A stretch of DNA of 64,000 nt from Bdellovibrio bacteriovorus str. Tiberius (GCF_000317895.1 NC_019567.1:2914001-2978000); one strand, 5' to 3'. Shown: positions 54,956-63,597, numbered from the stretch's first letter. Translations and numbers: made by a program. Notes: generated from the letters alone by a model not told the origin.

Positions 54956-55552
54956 ATGAATATTCGGAACGTCATACTCATCATTCTTGGGACAGTTGGA
55001 ATCTCCGTTCTATCGGTGATTATCACCCTGCGTATGACTCAAACCAAAACAGAACCCACACCGCAAATCGTTCAGCTTCCACAACAAAATGTGCCGGCAC
55101 AACAGCTTCCATCAAATCCCGCAGCGCCAGCACAGCTGCCGCCGAACCCTGCCCTGACTAATTCAGATACCGGAATGAGTTTCGAGGCTGCAGCCATTCC
55201 CAAAGAATTCCAGCGCGGACCTGTCGAGCAGAAACCCTTATCTCCAGACGGTATCATCAGCAGCCTGATGAAAGACACTCCAGCCTGTCATGACGAATAC
55301 AAAGAGCATTGTACGAAAAATCGCTTTTTAGCCGAACATCCGCTGGCTTGCCTGCGCAGTAAAAAAGAACAGCTGTCACGGGCCTGCTTCAATCAACTGG
55401 CAGCGGTGCGCGACCGATTCCATCAGGAGTGCGGCGATGACATCAAAAGATTCTGCCCTAACGAAGCCAGCTATTTTGTTTGTTTGAAAAAACGCCTGTC
55501 CGAATTGTCTCCTTCCTGTAAAAACAACATCGCAAAGTCCTCGCGCCAATAG
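54956..55552 (+). CDS. Membrane-anchored Cys-rich protein with GLG1/Cys_rich_FGFR-like repeats
   Basis: 198 residues. An N-terminal anchor (about 4-26) is followed by a Pro/Gln/Ala-rich linker (about 32-70) and a Cys-rich domain (about 108-192) of two to three repeats of the type C-x3-Y-x3-C ... C-L-x3-x-x-L-S-x-x-C, including E-C-G-D-D-I-K-R-F-C-P and C-L-K-K-R-L-S-E-L-S-P-x-C. This resembles the Golgi Cys-rich receptor repeat; bacterial proteins with it are of unknown role. It precedes the fibre gene in the same direction, 138 bases away. Confidence 0.72.
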   Translation: MNIRNVILIILGTVGISVLSVIITLRMTQTKTEPTPQIVQLPQQNVPAQQLPSNPAAPAQLPPNPALTNSDTGMSFEAAAIPKEFQRGPVEQKPLSPDGIISSLMKDTPACHDEYKEHCTKNRFLAEHPLACLRSKKEQLSRACFNQLAAVRDRFHQECGDDIKRFCPNEASYFVCLKKRLSELSPSCKNNIAKSSRQ

Positions 55553-55690
55553 TGTCTCGCGCTGAAACAAGATCTGTATAAATTGGTAATGCTTTATCAC
55601 CTGATTAATGTAGTTGGGAAAATAACCCGATAAATAAGGTATTGAGCGACTATTCGACCTTGTATTGAACGTTTTGGAAGGACATAAGGT

Positions 55691-57508
55691 ATGGAATTCT
55701 CAACTCTTAAAAGAGCCGTCACAATCGCGCTGTTATGCGCGACATCTACTGCCTTTGCCAACGTCTCACTGACTGAAGTGCCCCAGGGACTTACCGTCCA
55801 GGGTCGTATCATTCAACCCAACGGGCTTCCGTTGGAAGACTCTCATGTGGCCTTCAATATCAAAGTTCTTTCCCCAGGGTCCGAGTCCTGCGTGCTGTTT
55901 GAAGAAAACCGCACAGTCAATATGACCAACAGCAAAGGGATCATCAACTTCACTTTGGGAAGCGGTGAAAATGGTGCCACCGTCGTGAACACCGGTCCGC
56001 TGCTGCCCATTCATCAGGTCCTGAAAAATTCCTCTGCTATCAATGGACTGACTGCATGTGCCGCGGGCTACACCGCCTATGTTCCGCAGCCTGGTGACGC
56101 CCGTAAAGTTCGGGTCACTTTCACCGTAGGTGCCGACACCATCACGTTGTCTCCGGATTTCCAGATGCGTTCAGTTCCATATGCCCTGGAATCTGAAAAT
56201 GCCGTGGCTTTGGGCGGAAAAAAAGCCGCTGATTTTATTCAAGCTTCGTTAAATGTGACTCAGGAAAAGGCCGACACCTTGTTCCTGCCGGCCAACTTTG
56301 ATGGCCTGCTTTCGCTTCTGAATCCGGCGGCCTCCCCGCCTTCGGTGGGCTCTATCGGTATTCCTTCTTCTGATGGTACGGCTGCGCCTCCGGCACGCGA
56401 TGGTCTTATGCGCTATGACGAAAACACACAGACCGTGCAAGTTTCCGTCGGCGGGCAGTGGCAGCCCATTGTCACCGGCAACACCACTGTCGGCTCTTCC
56501 AACATTGCTGACGGATCCATCGGCACCGCGGATCTGGCATCCAATTCTGTGACCGCAGCGCAAATCAGCAGCAATGCCGTCACGACGGATAAAATTCTGG
56601 ATGAAGCCATTACTTCCGATAAATTGATGAACATGTCGGTGACCAACTCCAAAATTGCCGATGGCGCCATCACGTTCAATAAAATTGCCAACGGTGCCAT
56701 CAGCACTTCCAAAATTGTCGATTCCGCCATCACCTCCGCTAAGATTCTGGATGGCAGTATTGTCACGGCGGATATGGCCGATTCTGCTATCACCAGTTCC
56801 AAGATCGCTGACGGTACGATTGTGACTTCTGATGTGGCTGACTCGGCCGTCACCAGTGCCAAGATTGATGATGGCACCATTGTCACTGCAGATCTGGCGA
56901 ACAACGCCATCACGACAGCAAAGATTGCCGATGGCAACGTGACTGACGCGAAAATCAATTCTGTTTCTGGCAGTAAAGTCACCGGCAACATTCCCGGCAA
57001 TGCGGCTGGCTTCAACGGAGCCTTAAGCGGTGACGTCACTGGCGGCCAAAGTTCCACCGTGGTCACCGCCCTGCAAGGACGCTCTATTGCGAACGTCGGG
57101 CCGGGCGCAGGCCAGGTTTTGAAATGGAATGGTTCTCAGTGGACACCACAAACAGACAATAACTCTGGTGGTACCATCACCAGTGTGGGTGCCGGCACAG
57201 GGTTGACCGGCGGTGGTTCTTCCGGAGCCGTTTCACTTGGCCTGACCAATACTGGGGTCGGTGCCGGATGGTACGGAAGCTCTACTGTCATTCCGACATT
57301 CTATGTGGATTCTCAGGGACGCATCACGGCTGTCAGCAACGTGGCAGCGGCGGCTGGTGCCGCCTGCGGAGGAACTCCCCACGGCCGAATCACCCTGGCC
57401 GTCAACTGTGGTTCCGCAGCTGTGACTCAATGTCTGAACGGTGGCAACGTTTCAATTGGCACGGTACTGGTTCCCAACGGGTGCGACGGTGACGGCGACG
57501 GTTTCTAA
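55691..57508 (+). CDS. Phage-tail-fibre-like trimeric surface protein (possible Bdellovibrio MAT fibre)
   Basis: 605 residues with a signal peptide (cleavage near A-F-A-N, residue 23). An N-terminal head (about 25-190) includes T-V-Q-G-R-I and V-P-Y-A-L-E-S-E-N. A fibre shaft (about 270-425) has decapeptide repeats of the A-I-T-S-S-K-I-A-D-G type. A segment with L-K-W-N-G-S-Q-W and G-A-G-T-G-L-T-G-G-G precedes a tip that ends D-G-D-G-D-G-F. Repeats of this kind form trimeric fibres in phages. Similar chimeric fibres (mosaic adhesive trimers) of Bdellovibrio are used to recognise prey; membership here is inference. Module B follows three bases after the stop. Confidence 0.82.
   Translation: MEFSTLKRAVTIALLCATSTAFANVSLTEVPQGLTVQGRIIQPNGLPLEDSHVAFNIKVLSPGSESCVLFEENRTVNMTNSKGIINFTLGSGENGATVVNTGPLLPIHQVLKNSSAINGLTACAAGYTAYVPQPGDARKVRVTFTVGADTITLSPDFQMRSVPYALESENAVALGGKKAADFIQASLNVTQEKADTLFLPANFDGLLSLLNPAASPPSVGSIGIPSSDGTAAPPARDGLMRYDENTQTVQVSVGGQWQPIVTGNTTVGSSNIADGSIGTADLASNSVTAAQISSNAVTTDKILDEAITSDKLMNMSVTNSKIADGAITFNKIANGAISTSKIVDSAITSAKILDGSIVTADMADSAITSSKIADGTIVTSDVADSAVTSAKIDDGTIVTADLANNAITTAKIADGNVTDAKINSVSGSKVTGNIPGNAAGFNGALSGDVTGGQSSTVVTALQGRSIANVGPGAGQVLKWNGSQWTPQTDNNSGGTITSVGAGTGLTGGGSSGAVSLGLTNTGVGAGWYGSSTVIPTFYVDSQGRITAVSNVAAAAGAACGGTPHGRITLAVNCGSAAVTQCLNGGNVSIGTVLVPNGCDGDGDGF
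56500..56960 (+). repeat. Short-period repeat coding for the fibre shaft
   Basis: Roughly fifteen 10-residue units of the kind A-I-T-x-x-K-I-x-D-G occur in phase. At DNA level the units are related but not identical (GCCATCAC, AAGATTG and GATGGCA elements recur). Unequal exchange could change shaft length. Confidence 0.85.
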
Positions 57509-57511
57509 ACG

Positions 57512-57949
57512 GTGAAAGCACTGACTTCTTATTATCTCATCATTTGCGTGGTCATTCTGGGGGGATACTTTCTTCCCCATGGCCACGAGCTGTTTCCAGC
57601 TCCCAAAATTCGCACATTGAATTTTCCGTCTGTGGAACAAACTTTCAATCCCGCTTTGCCGGTGCTGGCCCCCGGAGCCGTACCCCAATTCCCGGCGGCT
57701 GAAATCGTCTTGCAGGAAAATCTTTTTGCGCCCTTTGTGGTGTTACGCGACCAGGATCTTTCAGCCAAAAATCTTTCAAAATCCAACCTGAGCTTTGCAG
57801 ACTTGCGTGGCGCCAACCTGAAAGGCACCAATCTTTCCCAGGCTCTGCTTTATGGAAGCCAGTTGGATGGAGCCTTGTTCGACTCTGGCACTCGCCTGCC
57901 GTTTTCATCGGAAACCGCGCGGTCTTTGGGAATGCGAGAGCAAAGATGA
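57512..57949 (+). CDS. Membrane-anchored pentapeptide-repeat protein (module B)
   Basis: 145 residues from a GTG at 57512, three bases after the fibre stop. One N-terminal membrane helix (about 6-22) anchors it. Pentapeptide units (about 80-125) include N-L-S-K-S, N-L-S-F-A, D-L-R-G-A, N-L-K-G-T, N-L-S-Q-A and Q-L-D-G-A, which are more regular than module A. It overlaps the following HTTM gene in ATGA. Confidence 0.87.
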   Translation: MKALTSYYLIICVVILGGYFLPHGHELFPAPKIRTLNFPSVEQTFNPALPVLAPGAVPQFPAAEIVLQENLFAPFVVLRDQDLSAKNLSKSNLSFADLRGANLKGTNLSQALLYGSQLDGALFDSGTRLPFSSETARSLGMREQR

Positions 57950-59169
57950 AAACCTTAAAGTCTGAATTGCTCAAACAGCCTGCCCTGTGGATGGTGGGTG
58001 TTATCTTAAGTCTGGAACATCTGCTGACAGTTTTTTTCTGGCTGACGGAAAGACCGTTGCTGCTGATTCTTTCCCCGTCCACACCGTCCGTGTGCTGGCC
58101 TCTGTTTTCACAATGTGAAACCTTCAAACCCAGTCCTGAAATATTGCAGATACTTCTGGCCACCTATGCCGTGCTGGCCTTGGCTTCAGCGGCGCTCTGG
58201 GGCCTTAAGAAAAAATCTCAAGGGGCCATCACGCTGCTATGGGTTCTTTTGTTCATTAAGTCCGCTTTCATTCTGCAGGACTATCGCCTGACCGGGAACT
58301 ATCATTATATCCCCACTCTGTTGACGCTGGCATTTTTGCTGATCCCGGATCGTGCGCGCTCACTGCCGATGACTTTCTTCGTTCTCTATTTCACTGCCGG
58401 GTTACTAAAACTAAATCCGCAATGGCTGGGTGGCTCTTCCATCAACGAACGACTGTTCCCGTCGGTATTCACCGATCTGGGTGTCTGGTATGTCCTGGTG
58501 CTGGAGCTGGGCTTGATCTTTCTGCTTTTTGCGAAAAAGGACCGCTGGTTCTATTTCGTTTTTGCGCAGCTTGTATTGTTTCATCTGTATTCCTGGCATT
58601 TGACCCGGTTCTTCTATCCTTCGGTGATGCTGCTGCTTTTGGGAATCCCACTGGTCACCCGGCCGCTGGTGTCTGAATGGACTATTTCCGACACGTTCAA
58701 AAAAGTCTTCGCCACACGAAGCGCGGCAGTCCTGACCGTGATTTTCCTGTCTTTGCAACTGCCGCAGTATTATCTGCCGGGAGATGCCGCTTTAACGGGC
58801 GAAGGCCGTATGTATGCCTTGATCATGTATGATGGCCGTGTGCAGTGTGAACCCCATGTGACCTTATGGAAAAAAGATCAAAGCAAAGAAACCGTACCAC
58901 TGACGCCACCCTGGCTGATGACCCGCACGGCTTGTGATCCGTTGGTTTATATGCGGTTGTCTGAACATATCTGCCAATGGGTGACCAAAGATCCAGCAGT
59001 TCTTCAGGCGGACCTGACGGTACCGGTCCGCTATCAAGGTGAAACCCAGTGGCAACCTTTGGTTTCCGCCACTGACATCTGTAAGAAGCCGCTGACCTAT
59101 TCAAGCTTCTTCCCCAATTCGTGGATTGCGAAGTTTCAGAAGGACTTTCAGATAAATGGGTCCAAGTGA
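57946..59169 (+). CDS. HTTM/VKGC-like polytopic membrane protein (module B)
   Basis: 407 residues. It is paralogous to the gene at 51789: V-C-W-P-L-F-S-Q-C-E loop, G-N-Y-H-Y, F-T-A-G-L-L-K-L-N-P-Q-W-L-G-G, F-H-L-Y-S-W-H-L-T-R-F-F-Y-P, and a C-terminal soluble part with R-T-A-C-D-P-L-V-Y and D-I-C-K-K. The Cys positions agree in both paralogs. The motif A-G-L-x-K-L-x-P-x-W-L-x-G is that of HTTM domains. The gene lies after the fibre and pentapeptide genes in one presumed operon. Confidence 0.75.
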   Translation: MKTLKSELLKQPALWMVGVILSLEHLLTVFFWLTERPLLLILSPSTPSVCWPLFSQCETFKPSPEILQILLATYAVLALASAALWGLKKKSQGAITLLWVLLFIKSAFILQDYRLTGNYHYIPTLLTLAFLLIPDRARSLPMTFFVLYFTAGLLKLNPQWLGGSSINERLFPSVFTDLGVWYVLVLELGLIFLLFAKKDRWFYFVFAQLVLFHLYSWHLTRFFYPSVMLLLLGIPLVTRPLVSEWTISDTFKKVFATRSAAVLTVIFLSLQLPQYYLPGDAALTGEGRMYALIMYDGRVQCEPHVTLWKKDQSKETVPLTPPWLMTRTACDPLVYMRLSEHICQWVTKDPAVLQADLTVPVRYQGETQWQPLVSATDICKKPLTYSSFFPNSWIAKFQKDFQINGSK

Positions 59170-59265
59170 CCTGCTTCATCACTGTTAAAAAAATTTATTC
59201 ACAGATTTTGGGCACTTCTGTATGTAACTTGGCAAGAACGATGGCTTGTGCATAAACTAAGATCT

Positions 59266-59919
59266 ATGCAGTCGTCATCCGGGCTCAGTCGCCATGCACG
59301 TTTTAAAATACTGAGTGAAAACATCAGTGCCATTATCGAAGAAGAAGGACTTCTGGTTCGTCCCTATGGGCACGCCACGCTTCCGTACTTCAATCTACTT
59401 TCCATCGAAGAACAAGAACGCGTCCTGAAAGACATCCTGACCTTCTTTCAAGTGTGCACCGATGTAAAATCCCAGGGCAGCAGTTTGAAAGACACCCGGC
59501 TGTTCACGGAAAAAGCGATCGCGCGTATTGGGGTGACCGCAGATCCGGCAATTCTGGATTTGATAGAACCCCATCATTTGATTGAGATTTACACTCAATC
59601 ACAGACCCAGATTTTCCGCAGTCTGAAGTTTTTCGAAGTATGCAGCTATTCACTTGAGGATCTGTACTGCCGCAAGTGGTATCACCTGTACCAGCGCACC
59701 CCTGAAGATCAGGAAAAACTTGAGGCGGAAATAGGGCTTTATTATTCCAACAGCCCCCTGCGCACGATAAAAGGGACTGCTCCAGAACACACCATCCGAG
59801 CAACCACTTCGCTGGAGCGAAATGAAATCATTACGCAAATTCTGTGGTTCAGCCCTCTGTTTTCCAACACCAAAGAAGATTCCTACATCCTCACGGTGGC
59901 CACTAGCCGTCTTCCATAA
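59266..59919 (+). CDS. Hypothetical cytosolic protein
   Basis: 217 residues from the ATG at 59266; an in-frame GTG at 59248 is an alternative. No signal peptide or membrane segment. It appears helical in the first 140 residues with an acidic I-I-E-E-E-G-L segment, then a short beta part near the C-terminus. I do not recognise a family. A TTCACA box 17 bases before TATGTA (59198-59226) may be its promoter. Confidence 0.7.
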   Translation: MQSSSGLSRHARFKILSENISAIIEEEGLLVRPYGHATLPYFNLLSIEEQERVLKDILTFFQVCTDVKSQGSSLKDTRLFTEKAIARIGVTADPAILDLIEPHHLIEIYTQSQTQIFRSLKFFEVCSYSLEDLYCRKWYHLYQRTPEDQEKLEAEIGLYYSNSPLRTIKGTAPEHTIRATTSLERNEIITQILWFSPLFSNTKEDSYILTVATSRLP

Positions 59920-59945
59920 TATAGAATACTCCCGGAGGAGTTCCC

Positions 59946-60710
59946 ATGACAGCTATAGCAAAGCTGGCGCTTTTGATTCTGGCGTTAGCCGCAAACATGG
60001 CCCATGCGACCAGTAAAAAAACCATCACTCTGATCACTCACGAGGCACCTCCCTATATGTCAGAATCTCTGCCCGATCAGGGGGCGGTTTTCTATGCCCT
60101 TCGCCAGGTCTTTAAAAAATCCGGTTTTGATCTGAAAGTCACCTTCGCCCCGTCCTGGGTGCGGGCCAAAATGAATGCCCTCAAAGACAAAGAGGTGGAT
60201 GGCTACGCCCCTTTTCGCACAGTCGAAAATTCAGACGTATTTGAATTTTCAGATTTTGTGTTTGAAAGCCCCTGGGTCATTGCCGAACGCAAAGAAAAGC
60301 CCATCGTCTGGAACCACATGCGCGATCTGAGCAAATACGTCGCAGGGAATGTTCAAGGTGTGGAGTTGCGCCCCGGAGTCAAAGAACTGGCCGATCAAGG
60401 CCAGCTGAAGATCGAAACCACCACCAGCCAGAATAACAACATCCTGAAGCTCGCAACCAAACGGGTGGACTTTGTCTTTACTGACTTTTATGTCTTTCGC
60501 TATCTAATGGCAACTGATCCAAGTCTGAAACCATACCGGGCAAGACTGCAGCTGAATGCCAAGCCCATCGTCATTGAACGCTATGGTGCCGCCCTTAAAA
60601 AGTCGCCGCATTCGGCAGCTCTGATTAAAACCCTGAATGAAAATTCAGCAGAATTCAAAAAGCACATCGATGATTATCTGACACGCATTGAAAAAGAAAA
60701 CGCCCACTAA
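59946..60710 (+). CDS. Periplasmic solute-binding protein, family 3-like
   Basis: 254 residues with a GGAGGAG site and a signal peptide (cleavage near A-H-A-T, residue 22). The mature protein has L-I-T-H-E-A-P-P-Y-M, a V-D-G-Y-A-P segment and V-D-F-V-F-T-D typical of type-3 binding folds. No transporter genes adjoin. The TAA stop lies inside the loop of a terminator hairpin, an economical arrangement. Confidence 0.85.
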   Translation: MTAIAKLALLILALAANMAHATSKKTITLITHEAPPYMSESLPDQGAVFYALRQVFKKSGFDLKVTFAPSWVRAKMNALKDKEVDGYAPFRTVENSDVFEFSDFVFESPWVIAERKEKPIVWNHMRDLSKYVAGNVQGVELRPGVKELADQGQLKIETTTSQNNNILKLATKRVDFVFTDFYVFRYLMATDPSLKPYRARLQLNAKPIVIERYGAALKKSPHSAALIKTLNENSAEFKKHIDDYLTRIEKENAH

Positions 60711-60724
60711 AGGGCGTTTTTTTA
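60698..60724. terminator. Probable bidirectional terminator
   Basis: AAACGCCC (60698-60705) pairs with GGGCGTTT (60712-60719) over a 6-base loop and is followed by a T-run on the plus strand. On the minus strand the same stem is followed by TTTTC and could end the HNH gene transcript. The stem overlaps the last codons of the binding-protein gene. Confidence 0.88.
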
Positions 60725-61051
60725 TTCCTGACTGTCGTCGTCGGATTCTGGTGTCGGCGCTGAGGAACTTTTTAACTCCTCCAAAGCCATTTCCGCCCGG
60801 GTTTTATAACCCTTTTTGCTGTTGCAGTCCTTACAGGACGGAACGCAATTGTTCTTGTTGGATTTGCCCCCGCGGGCGATCGGGATCAGGTGATCCATTG
60901 TGAGATCGGCCGGTTTGAAACGTTCACCGCAGTGATAACACAGACCTTTGCCCAGCTCCTGCTTCCACCATTGGCTTTGGCGCAGCTCGCGAGCCTTGGC
61001 TTTTTCACGTTTTTGATGCTCCGGAGGAGCCGCCGAAAAGAAGTAATCCAT
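60722..61051 (-). CDS. HNH endonuclease-domain protein
   Basis: 109 residues from the ATG at 61051 (an upstream in-frame start would be longer but has a worse ribosome site). The HNH motif is seen in L-C-Y-H-C-G-E-R, M-D-H-L-I-P-I-A-R-G-G, and N-K-N-N-C-V-P-S-C-K-D-C-N-S-K-K, with two CxxC pairs for a structural zinc. Such small proteins occur in phages and in DNA repair or restriction contexts. No methylase or specificity gene is near. Confidence 0.88.
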   Translation of the reverse strand: MDYFFSAAPPEHQKREKAKARELRQSQWWKQELGKGLCYHCGERFKPADLTMDHLIPIARGGKSNKNNCVPSCKDCNSKKGYKTRAEMALEELKSSSAPTPESDDDSQE

Positions 61052-61161
61052 TGCCCCGGTTATAACGTATGAAACTGGACCTCGCAAGCCCCTGACTGAA
61101 CTCAATTTTAGGCCCTTTCCAGCCGATATAACCATGTGATTTCTTTAAGGAGTGGGATGCT

Positions 61162-62304
61162 ATGTCTGTAAAAACCTTTAAAAAAGGCGAAGTGATCTAT
61201 AAAGACGGCGATAAAATTACGGCCGTTTATCTGATCCAATCCGGTGGTGCGAATCAATGTCTGATCCGCGGCAAGAAAACCATCGACCTTTTCCAACTGG
61301 GTTCTTCTCATATTCTTGGTGATCAGGTGATTCTGGGGCAAGCCACTCACCCCACGTCGGCTGTTGCAACCACTGAAACCAAGGTGCTGGAAATTCCGGT
61401 TGAAACTCTGAAACAGCAATACGAAGGCGCGCCACAAATGCTGAAGGTGATCATCAAATCCCTGGCAGACCGTCTGCGCCTGGCTATGAATGATGTTCGT
61501 TCCAGCAAGCTGGAAAAAGACTCGTCCCCTTGCCCTGAAGATCAGGTGGCGAAGGTGTACGGCGCGATCTTCCACACAGCCAATCACAAGGGTGACAGAT
61601 CCCAGGCCGGTCGCGTGATTGTGGACTGGAACATGATGAAGCAATACTGCCAGCGCGTGATGGGAGATTCCCCGAAACGTATCGAACAAGCCATCAACAT
61701 TCTGGTGAAACTAAAACTGGCTTTGTACGAAATGGGCAAAGACCCGACAAACCCGGATGGACCGGAAGAAATTCAGAAGGTTCACTTCCTGGATCTGGGC
61801 CTGGTGGAAAGCTTCTTCGAATTCTATCAATACTACTATTTCAAAGGCGGCCGATCCGACCTTTTGAAAGTCGATGAGCTGTGCGTGCAGATGCTGGGTG
61901 CGATTCTGAAACTTTCAGAAAATGAACAGCCCGACCGTTTCGGCATCGTGGGTGCTGATTTTGCGAAGTTCAGCGAATTCTGCAAAGAGGAAATCGGCAT
62001 CAATCTGAACAATGACCACTTTGCCCGCTTGGAAGGCAAAGGCGTCTTTATGAAGCGTAAAAATGCCGGCACAGGCGTTGTCCTGCAGTTTGAAGTCAAA
62101 GAATTCCGTTCAATCCTGCAAAGCTGGAAGATGCTGCGCGAGATTGAAAAATGGAATGAAAAAGGCTTCGTCGACATGGACGAAAAAGAAGAAAAACCAA
62201 AGAAAAAATCCAGTGGTCCTGCCTGCCCGGCTTGTAGTGCCGATGTTCAGGCCGGCGCCAAATTCTGCCACGAATGTGGCCATAAGATGACTGCGGCGGC
62301 TTAA
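61162..62304 (+). CDS. Cyclic-nucleotide-binding regulator with C-terminal zinc ribbon
   Basis: 380 residues preceded by AAGGAGTG. An N-terminal cNMP-binding domain (about 3-115) has Y-K-D-G-D-K-I and L-G-D-Q-V-I-L-G, but lacks a classical R-S/T-A-A binding cassette. A middle part (about 130-330) contains winged-helix-like helices (V-I-V-D-W-N-M-M-K-Q-Y). A charged linker leads to a zinc ribbon with two C-x-x-C pairs, C-P-A-C and C-H-E-C. It may bind DNA or protein. The PilZ gene starts two bases after its stop. Confidence 0.82.
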   Translation: MSVKTFKKGEVIYKDGDKITAVYLIQSGGANQCLIRGKKTIDLFQLGSSHILGDQVILGQATHPTSAVATTETKVLEIPVETLKQQYEGAPQMLKVIIKSLADRLRLAMNDVRSSKLEKDSSPCPEDQVAKVYGAIFHTANHKGDRSQAGRVIVDWNMMKQYCQRVMGDSPKRIEQAINILVKLKLALYEMGKDPTNPDGPEEIQKVHFLDLGLVESFFEFYQYYYFKGGRSDLLKVDELCVQMLGAILKLSENEQPDRFGIVGADFAKFSEFCKEEIGINLNNDHFARLEGKGVFMKRKNAGTGVVLQFEVKEFRSILQSWKMLREIEKWNEKGFVDMDEKEEKPKKKSSGPACPACSADVQAGAKFCHECGHKMTAAA

Positions 62305-62305
62305 C

Positions 62306-62992
62306 ATGAGTGAATCCCTGATCGTTTTTAAAGCCATTCACAATGAAGCCGAAAAACAGACCCTGTTGCAACGTCTGGTGAACAGCGGTGAAACGATCGT
62401 CCTTAGAGACAAGTTCGATCGCAGCATCACCCTGCGCACCATGGGCGTGAACGACAAACTGCAGATCAAATGCCACCCGCCAGAATCCACGGCCATGAAC
62501 ACCGAGGATTCTGCAAGGTTCACCGCCAGCTTTTCCATCAAAGGTGAAAAGTACCTGTTTGAAACCCACCCGGTGATCAACGAAACCAACATCACCCTGA
62601 CGGTTCTGAACCTGTTCCATCTGCAAAAAAGAAAAAACTATCGCTATGTGATCCCGGCGGATTATTCCGCCGAGTTCGTGGTGACGTATTTGAATCAGTC
62701 CGTGTGTTCACACACCTGCCGTCTGCTGGATTTATCCACGGAAGGCTGTGCCGTTGAAATCCCACAGACCGAAGCCAATCTTCATCTGGAAGACCTGGTG
62801 GAAGCCGAAATTTTCCTGGGCGACCGTGACCCGATCGTGGTTCAGGGCCTTATTAAAAATATCCGCGTGAAGAATGATGAAACGCTGGTTCTGGGCGTTG
62901 AGTTCAATCACATGGCCAATGCCAGCGAGGGTAAGATTGTGGCTTCCCTCACAGACTTGCAACGCGATATCTATTTCCGTCGCACGGGTTAA
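62306..62992 (+). CDS. PilZ-domain protein (c-di-GMP receptor candidate)
   Basis: 228 residues. An N-terminal YcgR-like barrel (about 1-105) is followed by a PilZ domain with R-K-N-Y-R (Arg109 and Arg113) and D-L-S-T-E-G (Asp142, Ser144, Gly147), matching RxxxR and DxSxxG. These residues bind cyclic di-GMP. It directly follows the cNMP-binding regulator, with a single base between them. Its stop overlaps that of the DUF4337 gene in TTAA. Confidence 0.92.
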   Translation: MSESLIVFKAIHNEAEKQTLLQRLVNSGETIVLRDKFDRSITLRTMGVNDKLQIKCHPPESTAMNTEDSARFTASFSIKGEKYLFETHPVINETNITLTVLNLFHLQKRKNYRYVIPADYSAEFVVTYLNQSVCSHTCRLLDLSTEGCAVEIPQTEANLHLEDLVEAEIFLGDRDPIVVQGLIKNIRVKNDETLVLGVEFNHMANASEGKIVASLTDLQRDIYFRRTG

Positions 62993-63597
62993 GCAACACC
63001 AAGGTAGGCCCACAGGGAAACTCCCGCGCCGACCATTCCCAAAACACACATGCCTGCAAAAAACACATTTTGCAGGCTTTCTTTTTTCAGAATCAAGCTC
63101 ATCGCCCCCAGCACCAGACACAGCTGGAAGAACAAACTGGACATATCAAAACGATCCCCGGCAACCGACAAAGTTGCCAGATGGGATTCCATCTCTTGTG
63201 CGCCGATGATTTTACCCATCTCGCCATTGATGTCCTGAACCCAGTTGTCCTGGCCGACGGTCTGCGACCCGCGAAGGATTTCATTCTTTTCTTTTTTATA
63301 GCGCACAATGCGTTTCTGCAAAGTGACCAGATGACTGTCGATGGCTTTTTCGGTCCCTGGCTTCAGGGCCCCGGCGTGCTTCAGGCTTTCCAGCAGGGAT
63401 TTTTCCCCTTCGACCAGCGTTTCCTTCACGCTTTTGGATTGGTACCACATGTAAGCTGCGGCTTTTTCATTGGTTCCGATGATCTCATCATCCCCGTACT
63501 TGCCCGCAACCAGATCACTCACCGCCATGACCGCCGCAAAAACAGCAATCACAACACCACAACGAATTTCAAAATTGGAAGATTTATCGTCTGACAT
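62989..63597 (-). CDS. DUF4337-type membrane protein
   Basis: 202 residues. One membrane helix near the N-terminus (about 11-30), an extracytoplasmic or coiled region with Y-M-W-Y-Q-S-K-S-V-K and two or three membrane helices at about 150-200. The pattern of N-E-K-A-A-A-Y-M-W-Y-Q is that of DUF4337, of unknown function. It converges on the PilZ gene. Confidence 0.85.
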   Translation of the reverse strand: MSDDKSSNFEIRCGVVIAVFAAVMAVSDLVAGKYGDDEIIGTNEKAAAYMWYQSKSVKETLVEGEKSLLESLKHAGALKPGTEKAIDSHLVTLQKRIVRYKKEKNEILRGSQTVGQDNWVQDINGEMGKIIGAQEMESHLATLSVAGDRFDMSSLFFQLCLVLGAMSLILKKESLQNVFFAGMCVLGMVGAGVSLWAYLGVA

